Positions 11,984 to 18,324 of a stretch of DNA of 18,324 nucleotides are shown here, piece by piece. Source of the stretch: Leptospira adleri. Its GTDB lineage: Bacteria > Spirochaetota > Leptospiria > Leptospirales > Leptospiraceae. The DNA lies in assembly GCF_002811985.1 (NCBI RefSeq), contig NZ_NPDU01000085.1:1-18324 (forward strand), given 5' to 3'. The notes under the pieces are model-generated. The model was not told the origin of the DNA. It saw nothing but the letters and a program-made list of their open reading frames with translations, and did no database searches. The number at the start of each line of letters is the position of its first letter. Position 1 is the stretch's first letter. Made by a program: the position numbers and the translations under genes.

Positions 11984-12850
11984 ATGGCCAATCTGACAAA
12001 GAAGAGAATGGAGAATCGGGAAGGAAACTTTTACGTGGATTCTTCCTGCATCGATTGCGAAACCTGCAGGATCATCGCGCCTTCCACTTTCTCGGAAAAG
12101 AACGGCGCGGCGTTTGTATGGAAGCAGCCCGAAACCGATTCGGAAAGAATATCGGCGCTCCGCGCGCTTTTGGCCTGTCCGACGACCTCGATCGGGACGG
12201 AAGACAGAATGGATCTCGCGGAAGCGAAAGAAAGTTTTCCGAGCCGGATCGAAGGGAACGTCTATTACTGCGGATATCATTCGAAAGATTCTTACGGGGC
12301 TTTTTCCTATTTGATTCTCAGAGAGTACGGAAACGTATTGATCGATTCACCTCGATTCGTTCCGTCCCTTGCGGAAAAGATAAAAAAGCTCGGGGGAATC
12401 CGTTATCATTTTTTAACCCACCAAGACGACGTCGCCGATCACGAAAAATTCAGAGAAACATTCGGATGCGAAAGAATCATTCATGAAGGAGACGTCCGCG
12501 CGGTTCCATCGGCGGAAATCGTACTTCGGGGAAACGAGATCTTCGAACTCGCGGAGGATATAAAAATCATTCCCACGCCGGGACATACGAAAGGTCACGC
12601 CGTCTTGTTGTATCGGGAAGAATTTCTTTTTACGGGAGACCATCTCGCTTACGATCCGGAACGAGACCGGTTGATCGCGTTTCGAAACGTTTGCTGGTAT
12701 TCCTGGCCCGAACAAAAAAAATCGATGAAAAGACTCGGAAACTTTTCCTTTGAACGGATCTTACCCGGCCACGGATATCCTTTGAAAAAGAACCAGGAAC
12801 AAATGCAAACGATGTTGGCGGATTGTGTCGAATGGATGGGAAAACGTTAG
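11984..12850 (+). CDS. Ferredoxin domain fused to a metallo-beta-lactamase-fold hydrolase
   Basis: From the ATG at 11984 the protein has 288 residues. An N-terminal single-cluster ferredoxin domain shows [10 protein letters not shown] with C22, C25 and C28, plus C65 in [10 protein letters not shown], fitting one [4Fe-4S] cluster. A metallo-beta-lactamase fold follows: [10 protein letters not shown] (144-153) in place of canonical HxHx[11 protein letters not shown] (H201), FTGDH (D219) and LPGHG (H263). Similar ferredoxin-MBL fusions occur in cyanobacteria and plants, as I recall; their substrate is not established. The frame is open to a TTG at 11939, but [14 protein letters not shown] matches the usual beginning better, and ATG at 12008 with AAGAAGAG upstream is an alternative. 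It converges with the hemerythrin-like gene, overlapping by 4 bases. Confidence 0.88.
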   Translation: MANLTKKRMENREGNFYVDSSCIDCETCRIIAPSTFSEKNGAAFVWKQPETDSERISALRALLACPTTSIGTEDRMDLAEAKESFPSRIEGNVYYCGYHSKDSYGAFSYLILREYGNVLIDSPRFVPSLAEKIKKLGGIRYHFLTHQDDVADHEKFRETFGCERIIHEGDVRAVPSAEIVLRGNEIFELAEDIKIIPTPGHTKGHAVLLYREEFLFTGDHLAYDPERDRLIAFRNVCWYSWPEQKKSMKRLGNFSFERILPGHGYPLKKNQEQMQTMLADCVEWMGKR

Positions 12851-13377
12851 ACGGGCTTGGTTCCTTTTTCCAGAACCGAATAGATTTCGGTTTCTTCTTT
12901 TTTAACGAGTTTTCTGAGTGAGACGATCAGCCATCGGGTTTCCTTTCGAAACTCGGCTTCCCGCTCAAGAATTGCGGAAGGAAGAGACCATCTGCTGCTG
13001 TATTCTTTGAACGCAATTTTAAGATTCGTCGCTTTTTTAACATATTCGTCGTGAAAAGAAAGTCCGCGGCTCGGGATCAAATCCCTCACACGAGGAAAAA
13101 CCAAGTTCTCTTCCATGTTTATATGAAGAATCAATCTCGCGGACAAACCGGCAAGCTCGTGAGAAAGGATTTCTATGTTATCGGAAATTTCAAAATCCAA
13201 TCTATTTTCGATTTCGCTCAATCGATTGAGAATTTCAGCGTGCTGATTTTTATAAAATCCGATGTCCAAATCTTTGTTCCGTCCTTGTTTCAAAGAAATA
13301 TTCGAATCAAGTCCAACGTTTCTCTCCGGAGATTTTCGTAAACGACTTGCGGCGAAATTAAGGGAAGAATTTTTCAA
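12847..13377 (-). CDS. Hemerythrin-like (HHE) protein
   Basis: The 176-residue protein fits a four-helix hemerythrin/HHE di-iron domain. Candidate ligands are H46 in [11 protein letters not shown]85 and E89 in [19 protein letters not shown]109 in SFHDEY, and E161-E162 in [12 protein letters not shown]. The M-E-E-x-x-V-F-P block is the clearest signature. Hemerythrin-like proteins bind O2, NO or iron, or act as sensors; which applies here is unknown. The first 35 residues are basic and probably unstructured. The frame begins at TTG (13375-13377) with no Shine-Dalgarno sequence and no internal ATG before residue 88, so the start is uncertain. It converges on the ferredoxin-MBL gene and diverges from the EAL gene. 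Confidence 0.78.
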   Translation of the reverse strand: MKNSSLNFAASRLRKSPERNVGLDSNISLKQGRNKDLDIGFYKNQHAEILNRLSEIENRLDFEISDNIEILSHELAGLSARLILHINMEENLVFPRVRDLIPSRGLSFHDEYVKKATNLKIAFKEYSSRWSLPSAILEREAEFRKETRWLIVSLRKLVKKEETEIYSVLEKGTKPV

Positions 13378-13548
13378 TTTTATCGTGAATGAATCCGCTT
13401 CTAATCTCGAAAGTGAGAACGCTGGATTTTCGACGGATTAGAGAGTGGATCTTAAGAAGCGCCTTTAGGAAAGTTTTTTTTATTTATAAGAAAATAATTT
13501 CGCATTACAAGCGAAAACGAAATTCGATTTTGTGTCCCATTCTGGAAA

Positions 13549-13579
13549 TAGACAATTTTTACAAATGTAAAGTTATAAT
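13549..13579 (+). promoter_or_regulatory. Sigma70-type promoter candidate with an embedded palindrome, EAL gene
   Basis: TAGACA (13549-13554) and a perfect TATAAT (13574-13579) are separated by 19 bases. Between them lies TTTACA-AA-TGTAAA (13558-13571), a perfect 6+2+6 palindrome placed where a repressor or activator could act. The predicted leader to the ATG at 13633 is about 45 bases. The surrounding spacer 13378-13632 is AT-rich and holds no gene. Confidence 0.45.
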
Positions 13580-13632
13580 AGCGAATATTTTGATTTATAG
13601 TACGTATTTCATTATAGTATTTTAACGATAAA

Positions 13633-15309
13633 ATGCTAACCATGGACACGCAAATGGGGAATATATCTCCGTCTTTACAAAAATCATTATTGTATTTTTC
13701 CGATCAATCGATCGAAGGCATTGTTGTTCTGGATCGCGAATGGAAAGTGATCTATTCCAATTCTAAGTTCCAAAAATATGGGGCGTATCCCAAATTCCGG
13801 ATTCTTTTTGAAAAATTAATTCCCGTTCTCAGGGCCAAAAAGACCTGGGAAAAAGAATTCAGTATGACTTCCATTCTGCAAGAGAACGATATCGAATTCT
13901 CCTCATTCTCAAACGAAACAAATCTAAAACTTCAGTTGACGATTCACGATCTGGATCATTCTTACATGATCCGTTTTCGACCTGAAAACTCGATTCTTCC
14001 CAAAAAGGAATTCGACTCGAGCCATTTTGACAAGGTCACAAATCTTCCGAATAAAAAATACTTTCTGAAACATTTCCAAGAACTCGTTTCTCAAAATTTT
14101 CTAGATCTCGAAGAACATTTTGTTTTCTTCTTATCCTTTTCCAATCCCGACGCGGTGGCTTCCCGGGAGGAAAATTCTTACTTTGAAACCATTTCTAAGA
14201 AGGTTGCGGAAAGATTAAAAAAATACCTCAACGAAAACGATTCCATCTTTAAAATCGAAGGAGATTGTTTTTTACTTTCTTCCTCTCAGATCGATTCCGA
14301 GTCGAAAGCCGAATGGTTCTGTGATTGTATCATTCTTCTTTTTAATTTTCCTTTTTCGTACGGTGAAAGGGAATTTCATCTCAACATAAACATCGGTTAT
14401 TCGCGTTTTGAAACCGCCTCGGGCACCGATATGAACTCGATTCGTATTCTAAAAGAAGCCTTGCATCGTTCCTTTCTGATCGGTCCGAATTCCCATTATT
14501 ATTATGATCGGAGCGCGATTTCGGCCACCTCGGAAAAGGCGAAGATTGAAATCGATCTTCGAAAAGTGTTAAACCGAAACGAGTTAGAAATTCATTTTCA
14601 GCCGATCGTAAATATGAGGGAAAATAGAATTTTTTCTATGGAAACGCTCGTCCGCTGGAATCATCCGAAAAAGGGAAAACTTCTTCCCGGAAGTTTTATC
14701 ACGATCGCGGAGAATTCAAGTTTTATCAAAACGATCGGAGAATGGATGATCTGGGAAACGTTTCGCTACTACGAAAATTCGATCCTGGAATCTAAAAACG
14801 TTTCTTTGTCGCTTAACATTTCACCGAAACAACTCGGCGATAAGAATATCGTTTCTCTTCTTAAGGAGGCGAGCGCTTATTATAAGATTCGGCCGGATCG
14901 TATCATTCTCGAGATCATCGAAAATTCCTTCGATTCCTACGAAACTCAAATCGGAAAAGTCGTCGGTTCGTTGAGGGATTACGGTTTTAAATTCGCACTC
15001 GACGATTTCGGCAAAGGTTATTCCTCCTTGGGAAGACTGATCCATCTGCCGATCGATTACATCAAACTCGATAAAATTTTTCTCTTTAATTACTTTCAGA
15101 CTTCGACAAGGACGATCATCACTTCTCTGGTCAATTTGGTTCAGGCAATGGGAAAGGCGATCATCGTGGAAGGCGTGGAAAACGAGATGCAGCACAATCT
15201 TTTGCAGGAACTCAATTGCGATTTCGGTCAGGGTTATTTTTATTCTTATCCGTTGGAGATCCTACAAGCGGAAGAATTGGTTTTGAACGAGAGGATCTTT
15301 TCCGTTTAA
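13633..15309 (+). CDS. PAS/degenerate-GGDEF/EAL protein, likely c-di-GMP phosphodiesterase
   Basis: The 558-residue cytoplasmic protein has a PAS-like N-terminus (about 17-115, [18 protein letters not shown]), a GGDEF-type domain (about 130-295) and an EAL domain (about 303-555). In GGDEF the entry [10 protein letters not shown] is normal, but the signature is IEGDCF (208-213), so cyclase activity is unlikely. EAL keeps the residues for Mg and c-di-GMP hydrolysis: Q323, E337 (ETL instead of EAL), R341, N395 (LNIS), E427 (LEIIE), D457-D458 (DDFGKGYSS), K478 (IKLD), E513 (VEGVE) and Q533 (GQGY). It should therefore cleave c-di-GMP, with PAS and perhaps the dead GGDEF as regulatory inputs. ATG codons 1, 4 and 8 are all possible starts and no Shine-Dalgarno sequence is seen. 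A terminator follows at 15396. Confidence 0.9.
   Translation: MLTMDTQMGNISPSLQKSLLYFSDQSIEGIVVLDREWKVIYSNSKFQKYGAYPKFRILFEKLIPVLRAKKTWEKEFSMTSILQENDIEFSSFSNETNLKLQLTIHDLDHSYMIRFRPENSILPKKEFDSSHFDKVTNLPNKKYFLKHFQELVSQNFLDLEEHFVFFLSFSNPDAVASREENSYFETISKKVAERLKKYLNENDSIFKIEGDCFLLSSSQIDSESKAEWFCDCIILLFNFPFSYGEREFHLNINIGYSRFETASGTDMNSIRILKEALHRSFLIGPNSHYYYDRSAISATSEKAKIEIDLRKVLNRNELEIHFQPIVNMRENRIFSMETLVRWNHPKKGKLLPGSFITIAENSSFIKTIGEWMIWETFRYYENSILESKNVSLSLNISPKQLGDKNIVSLLKEASAYYKIRPDRIILEIIENSFDSYETQIGKVVGSLRDYGFKFALDDFGKGYSSLGRLIHLPIDYIKLDKIFLFNYFQTSTRTIITSLVNLVQAMGKAIIVEGVENEMQHNLLQELNCDFGQGYFYSYPLEILQAEELVLNERIFSV
15287..15304 (+). repeat. 18-bp direct repeat, left copy
   Basis: ACGAGAGGATCTTTTCCG in the last codons of the EAL gene (N-E-R-I-F-S) recurs exactly at 15444-15461. 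Confidence 0.85.
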
Positions 15310-15395
15310 ATCGGACCAATCTTTGGCCCGACAAAGAAGTTTCCTGAATTCAGTTTCACCGATCGTGAACGATATTTTGTTGTGAACTCGAATTT

Positions 15396-15418
15396 GTGCG
15401 GGAACTCCGCACTTTTCT
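15396..15418 (+). terminator. Intrinsic terminator of the EAL gene, built on the dispersed motif
   Basis: GTGCGG-GAACT-CCGCAC forms a 6-bp GC-rich stem with a 5-base loop followed by TTTTCT, a good rho-independent terminator about 90 bases past the EAL stop. A first hairpin at 15311-15331 (TCGGACCAA / TTGGCCCGA, one mismatch) lacks a T-run. Confidence 0.6.
15397..15408 (-). repeat. Dispersed GGAGTTCCCGCA motif, copy 9 (opposite orientation)
   Basis: A 12-base match on the minus strand forming the loop and stem of the EAL terminator. It is the only copy in this orientation and the only one after 6.2 kb. Confidence 0.7.
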
Positions 15419-15443
15419 AAGATTCACGGAAGAATCCGCCTGG

Positions 15444-15461
15444 ACGAGAGGATCTTTTCCG
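15444..15461 (+). repeat. 18-bp direct repeat, right copy
   Basis: An exact second copy of the 18 bases at 15287-15304, offset 157 bp, lying between the EAL terminator and the stop of the acyl-CoA dehydrogenase gene. Confidence 0.85.
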
Positions 15462-15469
15462 AACCCATT

Positions 15470-17158
15470 CTAATAATGAATCACCGATTTTAGTTTCTCA
15501 GGATTGCCCGAAAAACTTTCATTCTTTGCAAAACTCTGCGAAGAATTTACAAGATCCAAATATCCGTCTCTGAAATCCGAAAGATCTTTCCGAAGATGCG
15601 GCGCTTTTTTGCCGGACGCGTCGGAAAGTGCCGCCAAAGCGAAAATTTCAAAAGCCAAGTCCGAAATATAAATTCGATTGAGATCCAATTCTTCGGGACC
15701 GGATTTTTCAAGAATCCCTTTCAAAAGTTTCGCTTTGTATTGGATCGTCTCGGCGGCCTCGGTCGACGTGTCGGTCAAATCCTCAACATATTTGAAGAAT
15801 GCGTTTGTGACTTTTTCTCTTTTAAAACCTCTTAGGACATGTTCGCTTAACAATAAATGAGTGCCTTCCCAAGTTTCGTTTATTATGGAATCATTATGGA
15901 GTCTGGGAAGCGCGGAAAAATCTCCTACGATTCCGTTTCCACCCAAGACAAGAATCGAATTGTATGTAATCTCCGTAGATGTAGAGGAACATTTGTATTT
16001 TAAAAGAGGAGCTAAAACTTCTCCTGCTAATTTTAGATTTTCAGGCGTGTGATAGTGCCTAAAAACGGAAGTCAACATCGCAGTGTGCTTCAATCTCTGA
16101 TCGCTGAGTTGTTTTAACAAGGATGGGAATTCTAAAATTTTACTTCCGTAAGCGGATCTGAACTTCGCGTATTCGTAGGCTTCCATCCAAGCCCTTCTCG
16201 AAATTCCGGAAGCAGCGAGTGAAACGTGAAGTCTTGATATTCCGATCACATACTTGATAAGATTTGCAATTCCGTGCGCGGGTCTTCCGAGAGCTTCCGC
16301 TTCGAGGCCGTCGTAAATGATTTCAACGGTGAGTTTTCCCCTGGATCCGATAATATCTTTTTTACGAAGAATATGATGTCCGTTTAACGTACCGTCGTCT
16401 TTGATTCGAGGAACGAGAAAAAGACCGATCGTATTCGTGTCTTCCACTCTGGCCGTCGTTACCCAAAGATCTCCCGGATTGGAGCAAAACCATTTTTCAC
16501 CGGTAAGAATCCACTTTCCATTCTCCTGCTTTCTTGCGATCGTACGGTTTGCGCTAACGTTAGAACCTCCTACTCTTTCGGTGACGTATTGGCCTGCCAT
16601 AAAATGAGATTCGCTTCCTTCTCCTGCGACCAAGGGTAAATATTTCGCTTTCTGTTCGGGAGTTCCCAGCGCTTCCAAAACTTTGATCATCCCTTCGGTC
16701 ATCGCGAGAGGACAAGTCACTCCTCCTTCTCCGTTCTGATTTGCGAGATAAGCGAGCGCATAACGATGAAGATCGGTAAAAGGATGTTTCCAAGAAGAAT
16801 GATAGTTTAAATTTACGATTCCGTAATCGTAGGAAATTTTCCTGGATTGTTTCTGTTCGTTGGAATAAACGATTTGATCGATACGATTTCCAGTGCGATC
16901 GTATTTGACCACTTCGCCGTATTTCCCTTCTTTATGAGAAGCTTCGGTAAGTTCGTCCAAAATGCCGCCGACAAGAGCTCCATAACCTAAGAGGTGATCC
17001 TGCATCGCCTTCTTATGAGAAGGGTCATAACCTTGAGAATACTTTTCGACCAAGGTCTGCAACACTCGATCTTCTTCGTAAAAATTTTTTCCCCGATTTC
17101 CCCTATAACTGGAAATATCAAAGGGGGCAAGTCCCGGATTTAAGGTAGGATTATTCAA
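15470..17158 (-). CDS. Acyl-CoA dehydrogenase, AidB-like
   Basis: The 562-residue protein is a flavin-dependent acyl-CoA dehydrogenase-family member. Its long N-terminal part and blocks CPLAMTEG (149-156), [13 protein letters not shown] (192-204), [13 protein letters not shown] (216-228), [10 protein letters not shown] (332-341), [12 protein letters not shown] (403-414) and NETWEGTH (427-434, with the candidate catalytic E431) fit the AidB-like subgroup better than ordinary beta-oxidation enzymes. AidB binds FAD and is linked to alkylation stress; some relatives act on branched acyl-CoAs. The reaction here is not determined. The start is TTG (17156-17158), well supported by AAGGAG 8 bases upstream. 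There is a 194-base gap from the upstream ACT gene, so it probably has its own promoter, which I could not identify. Confidence 0.92.
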   Translation of the reverse strand: MNNPTLNPGLAPFDISSYRGNRGKNFYEEDRVLQTLVEKYSQGYDPSHKKAMQDHLLGYGALVGGILDELTEASHKEGKYGEVVKYDRTGNRIDQIVYSNEQKQSRKISYDYGIVNLNYHSSWKHPFTDLHRYALAYLANQNGEGGVTCPLAMTEGMIKVLEALGTPEQKAKYLPLVAGEGSESHFMAGQYVTERVGGSNVSANRTIARKQENGKWILTGEKWFCSNPGDLWVTTARVEDTNTIGLFLVPRIKDDGTLNGHHILRKKDIIGSRGKLTVEIIYDGLEAEALGRPAHGIANLIKYVIGISRLHVSLAASGISRRAWMEAYEYAKFRSAYGSKILEFPSLLKQLSDQRLKHTAMLTSVFRHYHTPENLKLAGEVLAPLLKYKCSSTSTEITYNSILVLGGNGIVGDFSALPRLHNDSIINETWEGTHLLLSEHVLRGFKREKVTNAFFKYVEDLTDTSTEAAETIQYKAKLLKGILEKSGPEELDLNRIYISDLAFEIFALAALSDASGKKAPHLRKDLSDFRDGYLDLVNSSQSFAKNESFSGNPEKLKSVIHY

Positions 17159-17166
17159 AGTATTCT

Positions 17167-17172
17167 CTCCTT
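17167..17172 (-). promoter_or_regulatory. Ribosome-binding site fixing the TTG start of the acyl-CoA dehydrogenase
   Basis: AAGGAG on the minus strand, 8 bases before the TTG at 17156-17158. No ATG lies nearby in frame, so it supports initiation at TTG. Confidence 0.75.
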
Positions 17173-17352
17173 ATTCTCTGAATTCTTATCGCTAAAAGAT
17201 TTTATAGCGTATTTTTAAAGAATCGTTTTGGGAAAGTATAACGCCGACCGTGTTTGCGCGCGAGCGAAAAAAGAAACGGATCCGAAAGGAACTAACGCGT
17301 TTTGATTTTAGAATTTTAAGAATCCCGAAGAGCCAGAAAACGACGAATTATC

Positions 17353-18240
17353 TCAGATCGTGATTTCATCCAAAATTTGTTCCGAAAGTTGTATGTTAAG
17401 AATCAGATCTCTGAGTTTGGATAAGAGTTCTTGATCTTCCAGTTTTGTTCCGTCCGAGGTCTGAAGATAAAAAGAATCATACGCATAATCCGCGCTAGTC
17501 GATACTCTCAGATATCTGACTTTCAAATCCAGACGAAGAATGATCTGAAGCATTCTGTAAACCAGACCAACGCCGTCGGGCATTCTCACTTCCATGATCG
17601 TAACGTCGGGAAGATCGGAATTATAAAACATAACCGATCTGTTTACGATACTTTCCGGAGTCGGCTTTCTAGGATTCCAATCGGCTCTTTGAAAAGCGAT
17701 ACTTTCCCTTTTTAAATTTCCGGAAGCCATCGCTTTCAGCTTCGCTTCGATACGGTCCATTTTTTCAGGCGGCAAATTACCGCCTCCCGCTGAATCGGTA
17801 ACCTGCACCGAAGTGATCCAATATTCTCCGAGAGTATAACTTTTCATTCCCAAAAGACTCAGACCTTCGGATGATACTGCGCAGGAAAGGTCCAAAAGAA
17901 TTCCAGACTGATTTACCGTGACCACGTCGATCGTAACGAAGGCGGGGTCCTGCTCCGCGTCAAAGATCAATCCTTGAGTCGAATCCTGCGCGAGAGTTCC
18001 GATCGCTTTAAAGTTCTTTAATATTTTACGATTAGAGACAGTGTTTAAATAAGAGGAAGGAGTCACTTCATTCGCGAACTGGACTATGGAGTTGGAAATT
18101 CCCTCTTCCAATCCTTCCTTCTCCATCAGATATTTTTTTAGATCTTGAAGATTCACGTCTCGATCCGGACCAACTTCTCCGAAATTTCCGTTTGAATCGC
18201 TGACAAGATAAGGAATCGTATTTTGATAAAGAGTATTCAA
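17353..18240 (-). CDS. Tandem ACT-domain protein related to the GlnD C-terminus
   Basis: The 295-residue protein has two ACT-like regions. The first, about 101-150, contains [19 protein letters not shown]. The second, about 212-282, contains [20 protein letters not shown] and ends in [18 protein letters not shown]. The second closely follows the ACT pattern of the PII uridylyltransferase GlnD (D-G-V-G-L-V..., D-x-F-Y-L...D-G-x-x-L). The nucleotidyltransferase and HD domains of GlnD are absent from the portion visible here. ACT pairs usually bind amino acids such as glutamine, so a stand-alone sensor is plausible. The start is TTG (18238-18240) with GGAAGA upstream, and an in-frame TGA at 18274-18276 separates it from anything before. 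The spacer 17159-17352 shows no gene. Confidence 0.8.
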   Translation of the reverse strand: MNTLYQNTIPYLVSDSNGNFGEVGPDRDVNLQDLKKYLMEKEGLEEGISNSIVQFANEVTPSSYLNTVSNRKILKNFKAIGTLAQDSTQGLIFDAEQDPAFVTIDVVTVNQSGILLDLSCAVSSEGLSLLGMKSYTLGEYWITSVQVTDSAGGGNLPPEKMDRIEAKLKAMASGNLKRESIAFQRADWNPRKPTPESIVNRSVMFYNSDLPDVTIMEVRMPDGVGLVYRMLQIILRLDLKVRYLRVSTSADYAYDSFYLQTSDGTKLEDQELLSKLRDLILNIQLSEQILDEITI

Positions 18241-18273
18241 GATCGCGCTCTTCCAATTTTTTGGACGACGACT

Positions 18274-18324
18274 TCAAATATTCTCCGGAGGTAAACGAGG
18301 AATTTTTGAAAATTCTACGAACCC
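18274..18324 (-). CDS. Possible C-terminal end of a gene entering from the right edge
   Basis: From the right edge the minus strand is open for 16 codons (ending PRLPPENI) to a TGA at 18274-18276, 33 bases before the TTG of the ACT gene. It could be the tail of an upstream operon gene or just upstream DNA. Too short to identify. Confidence 0.3.
   Translation of the reverse strand, partial: GFVEFSKIPRLPPENI

Noticed and set aside
16658..16669. GGGAGTTCCC within the acyl-CoA dehydrogenase gene as another motif copy
   Set aside because: It lacks the GCA half and encodes the ordinary L-G-T-P-E-Q stretch of the family, so it is probably coincidental. The same applies to GAGTTCCCGC at 6565-6574 in the RND gene.
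18068..18277. Minus-strand frame overlapping the start of the ACT gene in another frame
   Set aside because: It becomes arginine/serine-rich low-complexity sequence inside the ACT gene, a typical shadow frame; the ACT frame has a ribosome-binding site and recognisable domains.

Overview
The window looks like chromosomal DNA of a Leptospira species. The pointers are a DUF1564-type protein (a family I know only from Leptospira), heavy use of TTG and GTG start codons, Leptospira-like gene content, and many copies of a short GGAGTTCCCGCAA-type motif resembling the GGAACTCC palindromes I recall from leptospiral intergenic DNA. Most of the window has moderate GC (about 45% in lines counted by eye). 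That suggests one of the higher-GC species rather than L. interrogans, but I cannot name the species.

Layout. (1) Positions 1-2440 are visibly AT-richer and repeat-rich: a DUF1564-type gene and a TIGR01777-family epimerase on the minus strand, then an exported hypothetical protein on the plus strand. (2) Positions 2444-2702 hold three minus-strand tRNA genes, transcribed Pro(TGG)-Arg(TCT)-His(GTG). (3) Positions 2738-5780 are a tight minus-strand operon, transcribed sppA (signal peptide peptidase) - YIP1-like membrane protein - surE (5'-nucleotidase) - TPR protein, with overlaps or gaps of a few bases. (4) Positions 5781-6208 are a non-coding stretch with three repeat copies, ending in a TetR-type operator candidate. 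(5) Positions 6209-10030 are a plus-strand pair: an RND efflux permease and a TetR-family regulator. (6) Positions 10024-11742 (minus) encode a porin resembling phosphate-selective porins.

(7) Positions 11984-12850 (plus) encode a ferredoxin/metallo-beta-lactamase fusion, converging on a hemerythrin-like protein (12847-13377, minus). The hemerythrin gene diverges from a PAS/degenerate-GGDEF/EAL c-di-GMP phosphodiesterase (13633-15309, plus). These three neighbours are a plausible but unproven redox/oxygen-to-c-di-GMP group. (8) Positions 15310-15469 contain a terminator built on the dispersed repeat and an 18-bp direct repeat. (9) Positions 15470-17158 (minus) encode an AidB-like acyl-CoA dehydrogenase, and 17353-18240 (minus) a stand-alone tandem-ACT protein related to the C-terminus of GlnD. 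A possible gene end enters at the right edge.

I see no CRISPR array, insertion sequence or complete prophage. The most unusual feature is the dispersed repeat: it occurs in spacers, in two gene interiors and at one gene end, and two copies sit inside terminator-like hairpins. The TetR operator/RND locus and the ferredoxin-MBL/hemerythrin/EAL neighbourhood are next in interest.
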